Positions 16,601 through 27,485 of a stretch of DNA of 53,158 bases are shown here, one piece after another (within the stretch, counting starts at the first letter, position 1; every line of letters begins with the position of its first letter). The translations under genes were made by a program, and so were the position numbers. Below the pieces are notes generated by a model. The model saw nothing but the letters and a program-made list of their open reading frames with translations, ran no database searches and was not told the origin of the DNA. This DNA is from JADGGV01 sp035715725 (GTDB lineage: Bacteria; Gemmatimonadota; Gemmatimonadetes; Longimicrobiales; RSA9): positions 1 through 53,158 of the forward strand of contig DASTKT010000066.1 in NCBI GenBank assembly GCA_035715725.1. The letters run 5' to 3'.

Positions 16601-17521
16601 ATGATCCGCTCGGTCCTGGTTCCGCTCGACGGCTCGGCGTCCAGCGAGTGGGCGCTGCCGACCGCCGTCGCCATCGCCCGGGCTTCCGGCGCGAAGCTCG
16701 AGCTGGTCAGCGTCCACGTCCCGCTGGAGCTCCTCGGCGCGGCCGGGGAGTGGGGCGGCTATCAAGGGACCCTGGAGGCGACCGGCACGGACCACGCGCT
16801 GGCGTACCTGCGCGGCGTCGCGGACCGCGTCTCCGCCGCCGCGGGCGTGGCGGCCACGCCGATCGTGCGCGTCGGGCGGGCCGCGGACGCGCTCGTGCGC
16901 CATGCCGAGCAGGCCGGCAGCGACCTCGTCGTCCTGTCGACGCACGGGCACGGCCCGATCCAGCGCGCCTGGCTCGGCAGCGTCGCGGACGCGGTCGCGC
17001 GGCACAGCCCGGTGCCCGTGCTGCTCGTCCGCCCGGAGCCTGACGCGGTCCCCGACCTGACCGGCGGGACGCTCTTCCGGCACATCCTGGTTCCGCTCGA
17101 CGGCTCCGCGTTCGGCGAGGAGGTGCTGGGCACCGCGGTGGCGCTCGGCGCGCTGGGCGCCGCCGACTACACGCTGCTCGAGGTGGTCTATCCGCCGTTC
17201 GTCATCGGGCCGGTCGACGAGACGCTCTCGTTGCACGTCGACGAGGAGCTGCTGCGGCAGCGCAAGGCGGCGGCGGACGCGTACCTGCGGGGCGTGGCCG
17301 AGCGGCTCCGCGCGGACGGGCTCGAGGTCGAGACGGTCGTCGTGGTCGAGCCGTCCACCGTAGCGTCCATCCTGGACTACGCGGCGAAGGGCGCCGACCT
17401 GATCGCGCTGACCACGCACGGCCGCGGCGGGCTCGGCCGGGTCGTGCTGGGCAGCGTCGCGGACAAGGTCGTCCGCGGTGCGGCCTCGCCGGTCCTGCTC
17501 TATCGGCCGCGCGGACGCTGA
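16601..17521 (+). CDS. Tandem-domain universal stress protein (copy 2)
   Basis: 306 residues from the ATG at 16601 with GAAGGAG upstream. Two UspA domains: the first begins MIRSVLVPLDGSASSEWALP and ends in STHGHGPIQRAWLGS; the second begins HILVPLDGSAFGEEV and ends in TTHGRGGLGRVVLGS. Both loops keep the G-x9-G-S pattern of ATP-binding UspA proteins. It lies 20 bp before the protease-AcsA gene with no terminator between, so it is probably the first gene of that operon. That would place a stress sensor together with acetate and pyruvate activation. Confidence 0.92.
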   Translation: MIRSVLVPLDGSASSEWALPTAVAIARASGAKLELVSVHVPLELLGAAGEWGGYQGTLEATGTDHALAYLRGVADRVSAAAGVAATPIVRVGRAADALVRHAEQAGSDLVVLSTHGHGPIQRAWLGSVADAVARHSPVPVLLVRPEPDAVPDLTGGTLFRHILVPLDGSAFGEEVLGTAVALGALGAADYTLLEVVYPPFVIGPVDETLSLHVDEELLRQRKAAADAYLRGVAERLRADGLEVETVVVVEPSTVASILDYAAKGADLIALTTHGRGGLGRVVLGSVADKVVRGAASPVLLYRPRGR

Positions 17522-17541
17522 GCCGGCCGGAGGAGGCGCGC

Positions 17542-20159
<2,618 letters not shown>

Positions 20160-20163
<4 letters not shown>

Positions 20164-21233
20164 GCGCACCGACCGACGCCATTGCCCCGGATCGCGCCCC
20201 CGCCGCCCGGCCCGGCGCCGCGGCACGGCGGGCTCCGCGGCCCCAGGCGACGACGCCGCCTCCGCCCCCGGCGCGCGACGCCGCGCTCGACCTCCTGCGC
20301 GGCATGCTCCGCATCCGCCGCTTCGAGGAACGCTGCGTCGAGCTGTACTCGGCCGAGAAGATCCGCGGCTTCCTCCACCTCTACATCGGCGAGGAGGCGA
20401 TCGCGGTCGGCATCATGCGGGCGCTCGGCCCGGAGGACGCCGTCGTCGCCACCTACCGCGAGCACGGCCTCGCGCTGGCGCGAGGCATCACGGCGCGCGC
20501 CGTGATGGCGGAGATGTTCGGCAAGCTCGAGGGGTGCAGCCGCGGCCGCGGCGGCTCGATGCACCTCTTCGACGCGACGACGCGCTTCTACGGCGGCAAC
20601 GCCATCGTCGCCGGCGGCCTCCCGCTCGCCGTCGGCCTCGGCCTCGCCGACAAGCTGCAGCACCGCCCGCGGCTCACCGCCTGCTTCTTCGGCGACGGCG
20701 CCGTCGCCGAAGGCGTGTTCCACGAATCCGCGAACCTCGCCGCCCTCTGGCGGCTCCCGGTCCTGTTCTGCTGCGAGAACAACCTCTACGCCATGGGCAC
20801 CGCGCTCCACCGCTCGCAGGTCGAGACGGATCTGGCCGTGCGCGCCGCCACCTACCGCATGCCCGCCTGGGCGGTCGACGGCATGGACGTCACCGCCGTC
20901 GCCGACGCGGCCGAGCGCGCCGCCGCCGTGGTCCGCGGCGGCGGCGGCCCGGTCTTCCTCGAGCTCCGCACCTACCGCTTCCGCGCCCACTCGATGTACG
21001 ACCCGGAGCTGTATCGCACGAAGGAGGAGGTCGAGGCGTGGAAGGCGCGCTGCCCGCTCACCACCTTCGAGGCGCGGCTGCGCGCGGACGGGCTCCTCGA
21101 CGACGCGGCGCTCGCCGCGATCGAGGCCGACGTCACCGCCGAGGTCGACGACGCCGTCGCGTTCGCCGAGGCCGGCCGGCTCGAGCCCGTCGAGGAGCTG
21201 ATGCGCTTCGTCTACAGCGAGGTGAGCCCATGA
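20160..21233 (+). CDS. pdhA: Pyruvate dehydrogenase E1 component, alpha subunit
   Basis: 357 residues. The ATG at 20160 overlaps the acsA stop (ATGA), so translation is coupled. After a Pro/Ala-rich N-terminal tail of about 37 residues comes the thiamine-diphosphate E1-alpha fold: RIRRFEERC, RGRGGSMHLFD, and the ThDP motif from GDGAVAEG to CCENN. The YRFRAHSMYDPELYRTKEE segment is the phosphorylation-loop region. With PdhB it decarboxylates pyruvate (or a related 2-oxoacid) and passes the acetyl group to the E2 lipoyl arm. Branched-chain oxoacid E1 cannot be fully excluded by eye, but the acsA context favours acetyl-CoA metabolism. Confidence 0.92.
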
Positions 21234-22255
21234 GCGCGACGGCGGCCGCGACCGCTCCCACGGTGCGCGTCACGTACCGCGAGGCGGTGCGCCAGGGCAT
21301 CCGCGACGCCTTGCTCCGCGACGAGCGCGTCTTCCTCATGGGCGAGGACGTCGCGTGCTACGGCGGTTGCTACGCGGTCAGCAAGGGGCTCCTCGAGGAG
21401 TTCGGCCCCGAGCGGATCCGCGATACGCCGCTCTCCGAGTCCGCGTTCGTCGGCGCCGGCATCGGCGCCGCCCTCGGCGGCATGCGCCCCATCGTCGAGG
21501 TCATGACCGTGAACTTCAGCCTGCTGGCGCTCGACCAGATCCTGAACAACGCCGCGACGATCCTGCACATGTCCGGCGGCCAGTTCAACGTCCCGCTGGT
21601 GATCCGCACGGCCACCGGCGGCGGACGCCAGCTCGCGGCCCAGCACTCCCACAGCCTCGAGGGGTGGTTCGCGCACATCCCCGGCATCCGGGTGCTGACG
21701 CCGGCCACGCTGGAGGACGCCCGCGGCATGCTCTGGCCGGCGCTCGAGGACCCGGACCCCGTGCTCATCTTCGAGAACGCGCTCCTCTACAACCTCGAGG
21801 GCGACCTCGCGGCCGACGCCGGACCGGTCTCCATCGACTCCGCGGCGATCCACCGCCCCGGGCGCGACGTCACGCTGATCACCTACGGCGGGATGCTCCG
21901 GAAGACGCTGGCGGCCGCGGACGCGCTGGCGAACCATGGAGTCGACGCGGAGGTCGTCGACCTCCGCGTGCTCCGGCCGCTCGACACCGCGACGATCCTC
22001 GAGTCCGTCGCCCGCACCCGGCGCGCCGTCGTGGTCGACGAGGGGTGGCGCAGCGGCGGCATCTCCGCCGAGGTCAGCGCCCGCATCACCGAGGGGGTGT
22101 TCTTCGAGTTGGACGCGCCCGTGGCTCGCGTCTGCACCGCCGAAGTGCCGCTGCCGTACGCGCGCCACATGGAGGAGGCGGCACTCCCCCAGGTCGACCG
22201 AATCGTCGCCGCGGCCCGCGGGCTCCTCGGCGCGGGACCGCCGGTTCCCGCCTGA
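21230..22255 (+). CDS. pdhB: Pyruvate dehydrogenase E1 component, beta subunit
   Basis: 341 residues; the ATG at 21230 overlaps the pdhA stop by ATGA. Family motifs: YREAVRQGIRDALLRDE, FLMGEDVACYGG, DTPLSESAFVGAGIGAALGG, and a C-terminal transketolase fold with VVDEGWRSGGISAEV. It forms the heterotetrameric E1 with PdhA and supplies half of the ThDP site. Length is normal. The gap to the next gene is 24 bp, the only non-overlapping junction in the acsA-acp run. Confidence 0.93.
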   Translation: MSATAAATAPTVRVTYREAVRQGIRDALLRDERVFLMGEDVACYGGCYAVSKGLLEEFGPERIRDTPLSESAFVGAGIGAALGGMRPIVEVMTVNFSLLALDQILNNAATILHMSGGQFNVPLVIRTATGGGRQLAAQHSHSLEGWFAHIPGIRVLTPATLEDARGMLWPALEDPDPVLIFENALLYNLEGDLAADAGPVSIDSAAIHRPGRDVTLITYGGMLRKTLAAADALANHGVDAEVVDLRVLRPLDTATILESVARTRRAVVVDEGWRSGGISAEVSARITEGVFFELDAPVARVCTAEVPLPYARHMEEAALPQVDRIVAAARGLLGAGPPVPA

Positions 22256-22279
22256 TCACGGCGCTTCAGGAGAGCGCAG

Positions 22280-23785
22280 ATGGGCGAGTACCGCATGCCG
22301 TCTCTCGGCGCCGACATGGAGGCCGGCACGCTCATCCAGTGGCGCGTCCGCCCCGGCGACGAGATCCACCGCGGCGACATCATCGCCGTCGTGGACACCG
22401 CGAAGGCCGCGATCGAGGTCGAGGTCTTCCAGACCGGCGTCGTGGAACGGCTCCTGGTCGCCGAGGGCGCGCGCGTGCCCGTCGGCACCCCGCTGGCGAC
22501 GATCCGGGAGGTGGGCGGCGCGGGGGCACCGCCGGTGCAGGGTGTGGCGGCGGGCCGCGCCGCGGCACCCGCCGGCATGGCACCCGCCGGCGTGGCGCCC
22601 GCCGGCGCCGCCCCCGCCGGCGCGCTACCTCTCGGCGTGGCCCCCGGCGCCCCCGCACCACCTACCGGCGAGGCACCCGTCGGGCCCGCACCACCCGCCG
22701 CCCCGGCGCCCGGCGCCGCGCCACCTCTCGTCCCCGCTGGCGGGCCCGCCGTACCCGCGGCCCCGGCCGCTCCCACGCCGCGCGGCGCGATCCGCCCGCC
22801 CGCCTCGCCGGCCGCCCGGGTGCTCGCGGCGCGGCTCGCGCTCCCCCTGGACGGCATCCGCGGCACGGGGCCCGGCGCCGCCATCGTGCGCGCCGACGTC
22901 GAGCGCGCCGCCGCCGAGCGCGGCGCCGCGCCCCGGCCCCAGCCCCGCGCGTCGGCGCTGGCGCAGCGCGTCGCCGAGCGCCTCGGCGTCGACCTCGCAA
23001 CGGTCCACGGCACCGGCCCCGGCGGGCGCATCCTCCGCGGCGACATCCTCGCGGCGGCCACGCTGCCGGCCGCGGAAGCGCCGGCCGGCGCGCCGCCCGC
23101 CATCCACCCCGCCGCCGGCGCGCGGGACGCCATGCGCCGGGCCATCGCCGCGGCGATGGAGCGGTCGAAGCGCGAGATCCCGCACTACTACCTGAGCGCC
23201 GACATCGACCTGAGCCGCGCGCTCGCCTGGCTGCAGGACGAGAACCTCCGCCGCGCCGTGGACGTCCGGCTCCTCCCCGCCGCGCTGCTGCTCAAGGCCG
23301 TCGCCCGGGCCACGCGGGACGTGCCGGAGCTGAACGGCGTCTACCTCGATGGTGGCTTCCGCCCGAGCGCGTCGGTCCACGTCGGCGTGGCGATCTCGCT
23401 CCGCGGCGGCGGGCTCGTCGCGCCGGCCATCCACGACGTGGACGCGCTGGACCTCGATTCGCTGATGCGGGCGCTGCGCGACCTGGTGCGGCGCGCGCGC
23501 GCCGGCTCGCTGCGCAGCTCCGAGATCTCGGATCCGACGATCACGGTCACGAACCTCGGCGACCAGGGCGTCGGCTCCACCTTCGGCATCATCTACCCGC
23601 CACAGGTCGCGCTCGTCGGCTTCGGCCGGATCACCGACCGCCCCTGGGCGGAGCACGGCATGCTGGGCGTCCGGCCCGTCGTCACCGCGACGCTCTCCGC
23701 CGACCACCGCGTCAGCGATGGCCACCGCGGCGCGCTCTTCCTCGCGGCCATCGATCGACTTCTCCAGCAGCCGGAGGCGCTATGA
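22280..23785 (+). CDS. pdhC: Dihydrolipoamide acetyltransferase (E2) with two peripheral-subunit-binding domains
   Basis: 501 residues, AGGAGAG site. One lipoyl domain (1-78) with lipoylated Lys42 in VVDTAKAAIEV. A long Ala/Pro/Gly linker (about 80-170) contains a 15-bp tandem repeat. Two E3/E1-binding domains follow: about 172-212 (ASPAARVLAARL, GIRGTGPGAAIV) and about 220-258 (ALAQRVAERLGVDL, HGTGPGGRIL). The catalytic acetyltransferase domain runs from about 275 to the end, with the active-site motif DHRVSDG near 475. It transfers acetyl from the lipoyl arm to CoA. One binding domain is normal, so two is unusual. The E3 subunit gene is not in the window. Confidence 0.93.
   Translation: MGEYRMPSLGADMEAGTLIQWRVRPGDEIHRGDIIAVVDTAKAAIEVEVFQTGVVERLLVAEGARVPVGTPLATIREVGGAGAPPVQGVAAGRAAAPAGMAPAGVAPAGAAPAGALPLGVAPGAPAPPTGEAPVGPAPPAAPAPGAAPPLVPAGGPAVPAAPAAPTPRGAIRPPASPAARVLAARLALPLDGIRGTGPGAAIVRADVERAAAERGAAPRPQPRASALAQRVAERLGVDLATVHGTGPGGRILRGDILAAATLPAAEAPAGAPPAIHPAAGARDAMRRAIAAAMERSKREIPHYYLSADIDLSRALAWLQDENLRRAVDVRLLPAALLLKAVARATRDVPELNGVYLDGGFRPSASVHVGVAISLRGGGLVAPAIHDVDALDLDSLMRALRDLVRRARAGSLRSSEISDPTITVTNLGDQGVGSTFGIIYPPQVALVGFGRITDRPWAEHGMLGVRPVVTATLSADHRVSDGHRGALFLAAIDRLLQQPEAL
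22565..22624 (+). repeat. Four 15-bp tandem repeats in the E2 linker
   Basis: Units GCACCCGCCGGCATG, GCACCCGCCGGCGTG, GCGCCCGCCGGCGCC and GCCCCCGCCGGCGCG, in frame, encode APAG(M/V/A/A). They build the flexible Ala/Pro swinging-arm linker; copy number may vary between strains. Confidence 0.8.
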
Positions 23786-24048
23786 CGGACAACGAGCTCA
23801 TGCGGGCGGTCCTCGCGGTCCTGCACGAGGTCGCACCCGAGGTCGACGCGGAAACGCTCGACCCGCGCGCCAGCCTCCGCGAGCAGGTCGACCTCGACTC
23901 GATGGATTTCCTGAATTTCGTGATCGGCCTCAAGACCAGGCTCGGCGTCGTCGTCCCCGAGGCCGACTACCCGGCGCTCGCCACGCTGGATGGCTGCGTC
24001 GGCTACCTGAAGGCGCGGCTGGCCGGCGCGCCCGCTCCCGGACCGTAA
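23782..24048 (+). CDS. Acyl carrier protein
   Basis: 88 residues; the ATG at 23782 overlaps the pdhC stop by ATGA, so it is the coupled last gene of the operon. The fold is a typical acidic four-helix ACP with the phosphopantetheine serine Ser40 in the motif VDLDSMDFLNF. It would carry an acyl group as a thioester in the cytoplasm. It is not obviously the fatty-acid-synthesis AcpP, because no fab genes are near. Coupling to a PDH E2 suggests that it accepts or regulates acyl groups made by this complex, which is inference. It ends only 9 bp from the converging phosphatidyltransferase gene. Confidence 0.85.
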   Translation: MTDNELMRAVLAVLHEVAPEVDAETLDPRASLREQVDLDSMDFLNFVIGLKTRLGVVVPEADYPALATLDGCVGYLKARLAGAPAPGP

Positions 24049-24057
24049 TCGGCACCT

Positions 24058-24636
24058 TCACCCCCCCGGCCGCGCCGAGCCCGCCGACCGCCGCCGCAGG
24101 ATCGAGCCGATGTGCTCGTCCACCGCCGACCGCCGCATCAGGATCAGCAGGGATTCGACCTCCGCGAGCAGCGCGAGCGCCGTGGCCAGCCCGAAGAGCA
24201 GCGCCGAGTCGTAGCCCAGCGCGAAGAGCAGCACGGCGTACGTGTAGCCGCAGAAGCCCGCGGCCTTCGCGGTGTAGAGGTGCAGGTCCGCCACGCGCCG
24301 GAAGCGCAACCACCCGACCAGCAGCACGACCGCGCCCAGCCCGAGCCACGCCACCAGCAGCGGCCAGCGCGCCCGCACGACGTCCGGCCGCAGCATCCAG
24401 ATCCACGCCAGCGTCGAGCTCATCAGCGACAGGTCCGCGATCGAGTCGAGCTGGCTGCCGGACCGGGACACCGCGTGCAGCCGCCGAGCGAGCGCGCCGT
24501 CCACCACGTCGGTCGCCCCGGCGACGAACAGCGCGATCCCCAGCGCGGTCGTCCGGTGCAGCAGCGCGAGCGCCCACAGCACGGGCAGGAGCGCCAGCCG
24601 CAGCTCGGTCAGTCGGTTGGGCAGCGTGCTCCGCAT
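24058..24636 (-). CDS. CDP-alcohol phosphatidyltransferase family membrane protein
   Basis: 192 residues from the ATG at 24636. The family signature D-x2-D-G-x2-A-R-x8-G-x3-D-x3-D is complete (DVVDGALARR, then GSQLDSIAD, residues of about 41-66). Five to six hydrophobic segments follow (ALALLHRTTALGIALFVAG, LLVAWLGLGAVVLLVGWL, AVLLFALGYDSALLFGLA). It would transfer a phosphatidyl group from CDP-diacylglycerol to an alcohol, making glycerol- or inositol-phosphate lipids, in the inner membrane. The acceptor alcohol cannot be read from the sequence. It is 55 bp downstream of the flavodoxin gene, same strand. Confidence 0.88.
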   Translation of the reverse strand: MRSTLPNRLTELRLALLPVLWALALLHRTTALGIALFVAGATDVVDGALARRLHAVSRSGSQLDSIADLSLMSSTLAWIWMLRPDVVRARWPLLVAWLGLGAVVLLVGWLRFRRVADLHLYTAKAAGFCGYTYAVLLFALGYDSALLFGLATALALLAEVESLLILMRRSAVDEHIGSILRRRSAGSARPGG

Positions 24637-24691
24637 GGTCTCCGACTCCTCGACGATCCTGACCCGCCGCTCGCCCGGGCCGCCCGTGACG

Positions 24692-25204
24692 CTACCGGAC
24701 CGGCTCCGCCGCCGACCCGCCGACCAGCCCGGTCGCGAAGTCGGCGGCGCCGCGCGCCCACGCCGGCCCGAACAGCTCCGCCTCCCGCAGCGCCAGCGCT
24801 CCCACCGGCCGCACCCCGGCGAGCTCCTCCATCTGGGCGAACACGCGCTCCGCACCCGCCCCGCCCTGCGTCAGGAAGAACGCGACGCGGCGGAACGCCC
24901 CACGATGCCGCGCCAGGTACGTCCGCACCGGAGTCGACACCGAGCCCACCCAGACCGGCGTGCCGACGATCACGAGGTCGTAGTCCGACGGCCGCCGTGT
25001 CGGCTCGACGAGCGGGGTCGTCCGTCGCAGCAGCGCGTCCAGCGCCGAGCGGACGTATCCCCACCGCCCCCGCCGGTCGCGCGTGTCCCGGATCTCCTCG
25101 ACCTCGCACCGCAGCGCCGCCCCGATCGCCTCCGCCACCTTCCGCGTGTTCCCGGTGCGCGAGTAGAAGGCGACGAGCACCCTTCCCGACGGCCCGGCCG
25201 CCAT
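24692..25204 (-). CDS. Flavodoxin-like protein
   Basis: 170 residues from the ATG at 25204 (GGAGGT site). It begins with the FMN phosphate-binding loop (VLVAFYSRTGNTRKVAEAIG) and continues with DYDLVIVGTPVWVGSVSTPV, the usual flavin-isoalloxazine region. This subgroup includes the flavodoxin/nitric oxide synthase-type proteins that carry FMN and act in electron transfer or as quinone reductases. The natural partner is not evident. It sits between the OstA-like gene and the phosphatidyltransferase gene on the minus strand, and the three may be one transcript. Confidence 0.88.
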   Translation of the reverse strand: MAAGPSGRVLVAFYSRTGNTRKVAEAIGAALRCEVEEIRDTRDRRGRWGYVRSALDALLRRTTPLVEPTRRPSDYDLVIVGTPVWVGSVSTPVRTYLARHRGAFRRVAFFLTQGGAGAERVFAQMEELAGVRPVGALALREAELFGPAWARGAADFATGLVGGSAAEPVR

Positions 25205-25306
25205 CGTGACCTCCGTTGTTGCCGGCATCCGTTCGCGGCCGCGCCACGCCGCGCTCGCCCTCCGGGCGACGTCCGGGGTTCCCCCAGCCACCTCGCGATG
25301 GCAGTC

Positions 25307-27022
25307 TCATGCCATCCGCCCCGGCGCCGCTCCGACGCGTGGACGCGCCGCGGCCGCGCGCGCTCGCGGCGGCCGCGAGCGCACCGGCCGGCGCCGGCGC
25401 CGCCGCGGCGGAGCGCCCGGCCGCCTCCCGGACGGGGCCGCCGCCGGCGCGGCCCGCAGCAGGAGTCCGCGCACGTCGCCATCCGCCTGCACCTCGACGA
25501 CCCGCCCGCCCGAGAACGCCAGCCGGATGCGCCGCGCCGAGAGATACGTCCCGCCGCGCCGCTCCCCGGAGGCCGCCATCGAGTACAGCAGGCTCGCGGG
25601 CGCCGCGCCGCCGGATGCGCGCAGCGACGACAGCCGCCGCGCCAGCGCGTCCACGATCGGCGCCGCGCCGGCGCCGTCCGCCGCCTGCACCCACAGCGTG
25701 TCCGCCCGCACCCACCGCGCGCGCAGCTCCGCCGGCAGGCTCGCGACGCTCGAGTCCGCGGCGAGCCGCAGCTCCGCGCGCTTCACGGCCACCGCCTCCC
25801 AGCCGCCGCCCTCCGGCCGGAGCGCGACCGAGTCGCCGCGCAGCTCGCCATCCCGGCTCGTGACCCGCACGGCCGCCTCGCCCGGGACCGCCCCCGGCGG
25901 CACCCGCGCCGCCCCCGCGCCGGCGGCGAGCCCGCCGAACCCTCCGCCCTCGAGGAGCGCGATCCGCAGCGACGGCGCGTGGATCCGCGGCCCCGCCGAA
26001 TCGCTCGACACCCCGGCGTCCACCCCGCCCACCGCCACGACCTCGCGCGCCACCTCGCCCTGGACCGACGTCTCGATCGAGTCCGCCTCCAGCCAGTGCT
26101 CCCCCGCGACCAGGCGCGGCCGCTCGGGCCGGGCGCGCGCGGCCGCCCCGCCCGCGCCACGCCGCTCCTCGGCCCGCGTCGCGATCGCGCGCGCCGCGCC
26201 CGGTCCCGCCGGCACCACGATGTCGAGCGCGGGCGCGGAGAGCCGGAACGCCGCTCCCACGAGCCGCGCCGCGCCCCGCGCGCGCACCGCCGTCGCGTCG
26301 GCCGACCGCCGCAGCGCGATCGTCGTCGCGGACAGCGACGCCCGCGGCGCCTCCAGCCGCGGCCGCCCCGCCAGCACGAGCCCGCCCGCGCCCGGCTCCA
26401 CCTCCGCCGAGTCCGACGAGGCGCGCAGCTCGCCGGCCTCCGCCCGGACGCTCCCCCGCGCCCGCAGCCGCCCGTCCGCCACCGCCATCGCGTCCGCCGA
26501 GAGGCTGAGCGCCGGCGCCGAGCCCGCGGCCGGGAGCGTCGCCGTCCCCCGCGCCGGGACCACCGTCCGCGCGCTCCGCCCCGCCGCCGCCGCCGTGTGC
26601 GCCACGACCGGCGCGCGGAGCGTCACCCCGCTCGCCCGCCCGCGGTAGACGACGTCGCCCCGGGCCACGATCTGCCCCGGCGCCAGCTCCAGCGACGCCG
26701 CCGTGACGCTCGCCTCGCCATCCTCGTACGATACGCGGCCGAAGAGCCGGAGCGCCCGCGTGTCCGCGTCGTACAGCGCGCTGTCCGCCCGCGCGCTCGC
26801 GCCGCCGGCGCAGCGCAGCTCCAGCGGCCCCGCGATCGCGACGGTGCCCCGTCGCTCCCCCTCCGTCCAGTACGCCGCCCGCCCCTCCACCAGCTCGCAC
26901 TGCCAGGCCGACAGCGCGCCCGGCAGCGCGAGGAGCGCCGCGAGCGCGGCCACCGCCGCGCGCCGCCGCGCCCACCGCTCGCCGCGCCACCCCGTGGCCG
27001 CGCCCATACGCATGCTCGTCAT
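25307..27022 (-). CDS. OstA/LptA-like exported protein
   Basis: About 571 residues. I chose the ATG at 27022 (GAGG site six bases upstream); starts at 27013 or 27007 remain possible. A signal sequence (AALAALLALPGALSA) is followed by repeated short beta-strands of the LPS-transport jellyroll type: ADSALYDADTRALRLFGRV, LELAPGQIVARGDVVYRG, ADAMAVADGRLRARGSV and LEADSIETSVQG. This is the repeating pattern of OstA-like proteins that carry lipopolysaccharide across the periplasm. The C-terminal 45 or so residues are a basic Arg/Pro tail. It is divergent from ppsA. No lptB/F/G genes are present, so involvement in LPS transport is a fold-based inference. Confidence 0.7.
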   Translation of the reverse strand: MTSMRMGAATGWRGERWARRRAAVAALAALLALPGALSAWQCELVEGRAAYWTEGERRGTVAIAGPLELRCAGGASARADSALYDADTRALRLFGRVSYEDGEASVTAASLELAPGQIVARGDVVYRGRASGVTLRAPVVAHTAAAAGRSARTVVPARGTATLPAAGSAPALSLSADAMAVADGRLRARGSVRAEAGELRASSDSAEVEPGAGGLVLAGRPRLEAPRASLSATTIALRRSADATAVRARGAARLVGAAFRLSAPALDIVVPAGPGAARAIATRAEERRGAGGAAARARPERPRLVAGEHWLEADSIETSVQGEVAREVVAVGGVDAGVSSDSAGPRIHAPSLRIALLEGGGFGGLAAGAGAARVPPGAVPGEAAVRVTSRDGELRGDSVALRPEGGGWEAVAVKRAELRLAADSSVASLPAELRARWVRADTLWVQAADGAGAAPIVDALARRLSSLRASGGAAPASLLYSMAASGERRGGTYLSARRIRLAFSGGRVVEVQADGDVRGLLLRAAPAAAPSGRRPGAPPRRRRRRPVRSRPPRARAAAARPRVGAAPGRMA

Positions 27023-27485
27023 CCGGCGCCTCACGGCTGTCCGGGCCGGCCCGGGCGGGTCCGCCCGGCCACGCCCGCCCGCCCACCACCACTGCCTGCC
27101 GCGTGCCGGCGGAGCGGCGCCGGCTTCGGCGATCGACCGGGCGGGCACACGCCGCCCACCGGGCCCGCCGCCGGCCGCCGCGCCGGCCCGGCCAGGGCCA
27201 CGCACCGCGACCGGCCGGCGCGCCTCGCGCCGACGGCTGAGGCGGGTTGGCCACGGACCCGGCCGCGCGGGTGGGACAAGATCGGACACGAGCGAGGCGA
27301 CGGCGGCGCCGGCGCCAGGCCGCGAGCCGCGGGCCGCCGGCGCGGCGGCGTCGCGCGCGCCTCGCGCCCGCGCCAGCGGCGCACATGCACGCCCACGCGC
27401 CGAGGCGCTCGCAGCGCCCGCCCGCGCCGCGCCGGCACGAAACCCGCCCCCGGGGCGCTCCGGACCTCTTCGATGGGGAGACGCC
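27023..27485. other. Divergent ostA-like / ppsA intergenic region
   Basis: About 460 bp of extremely GC-rich DNA between divergent genes. Frames stay open on several strands, but the predicted peptides are Arg/Ala/Pro-rich shadows. I find no clear promoter, operator or hairpin beyond what the base composition gives by chance. A long ppsA leader is possible. Confidence 0.4.

Noticed and set aside
22565..22624. Possible CRISPR-like array
   Set aside because: The repeats are direct, contiguous 15-mers without spacers, in frame, and encode the E2 linker.
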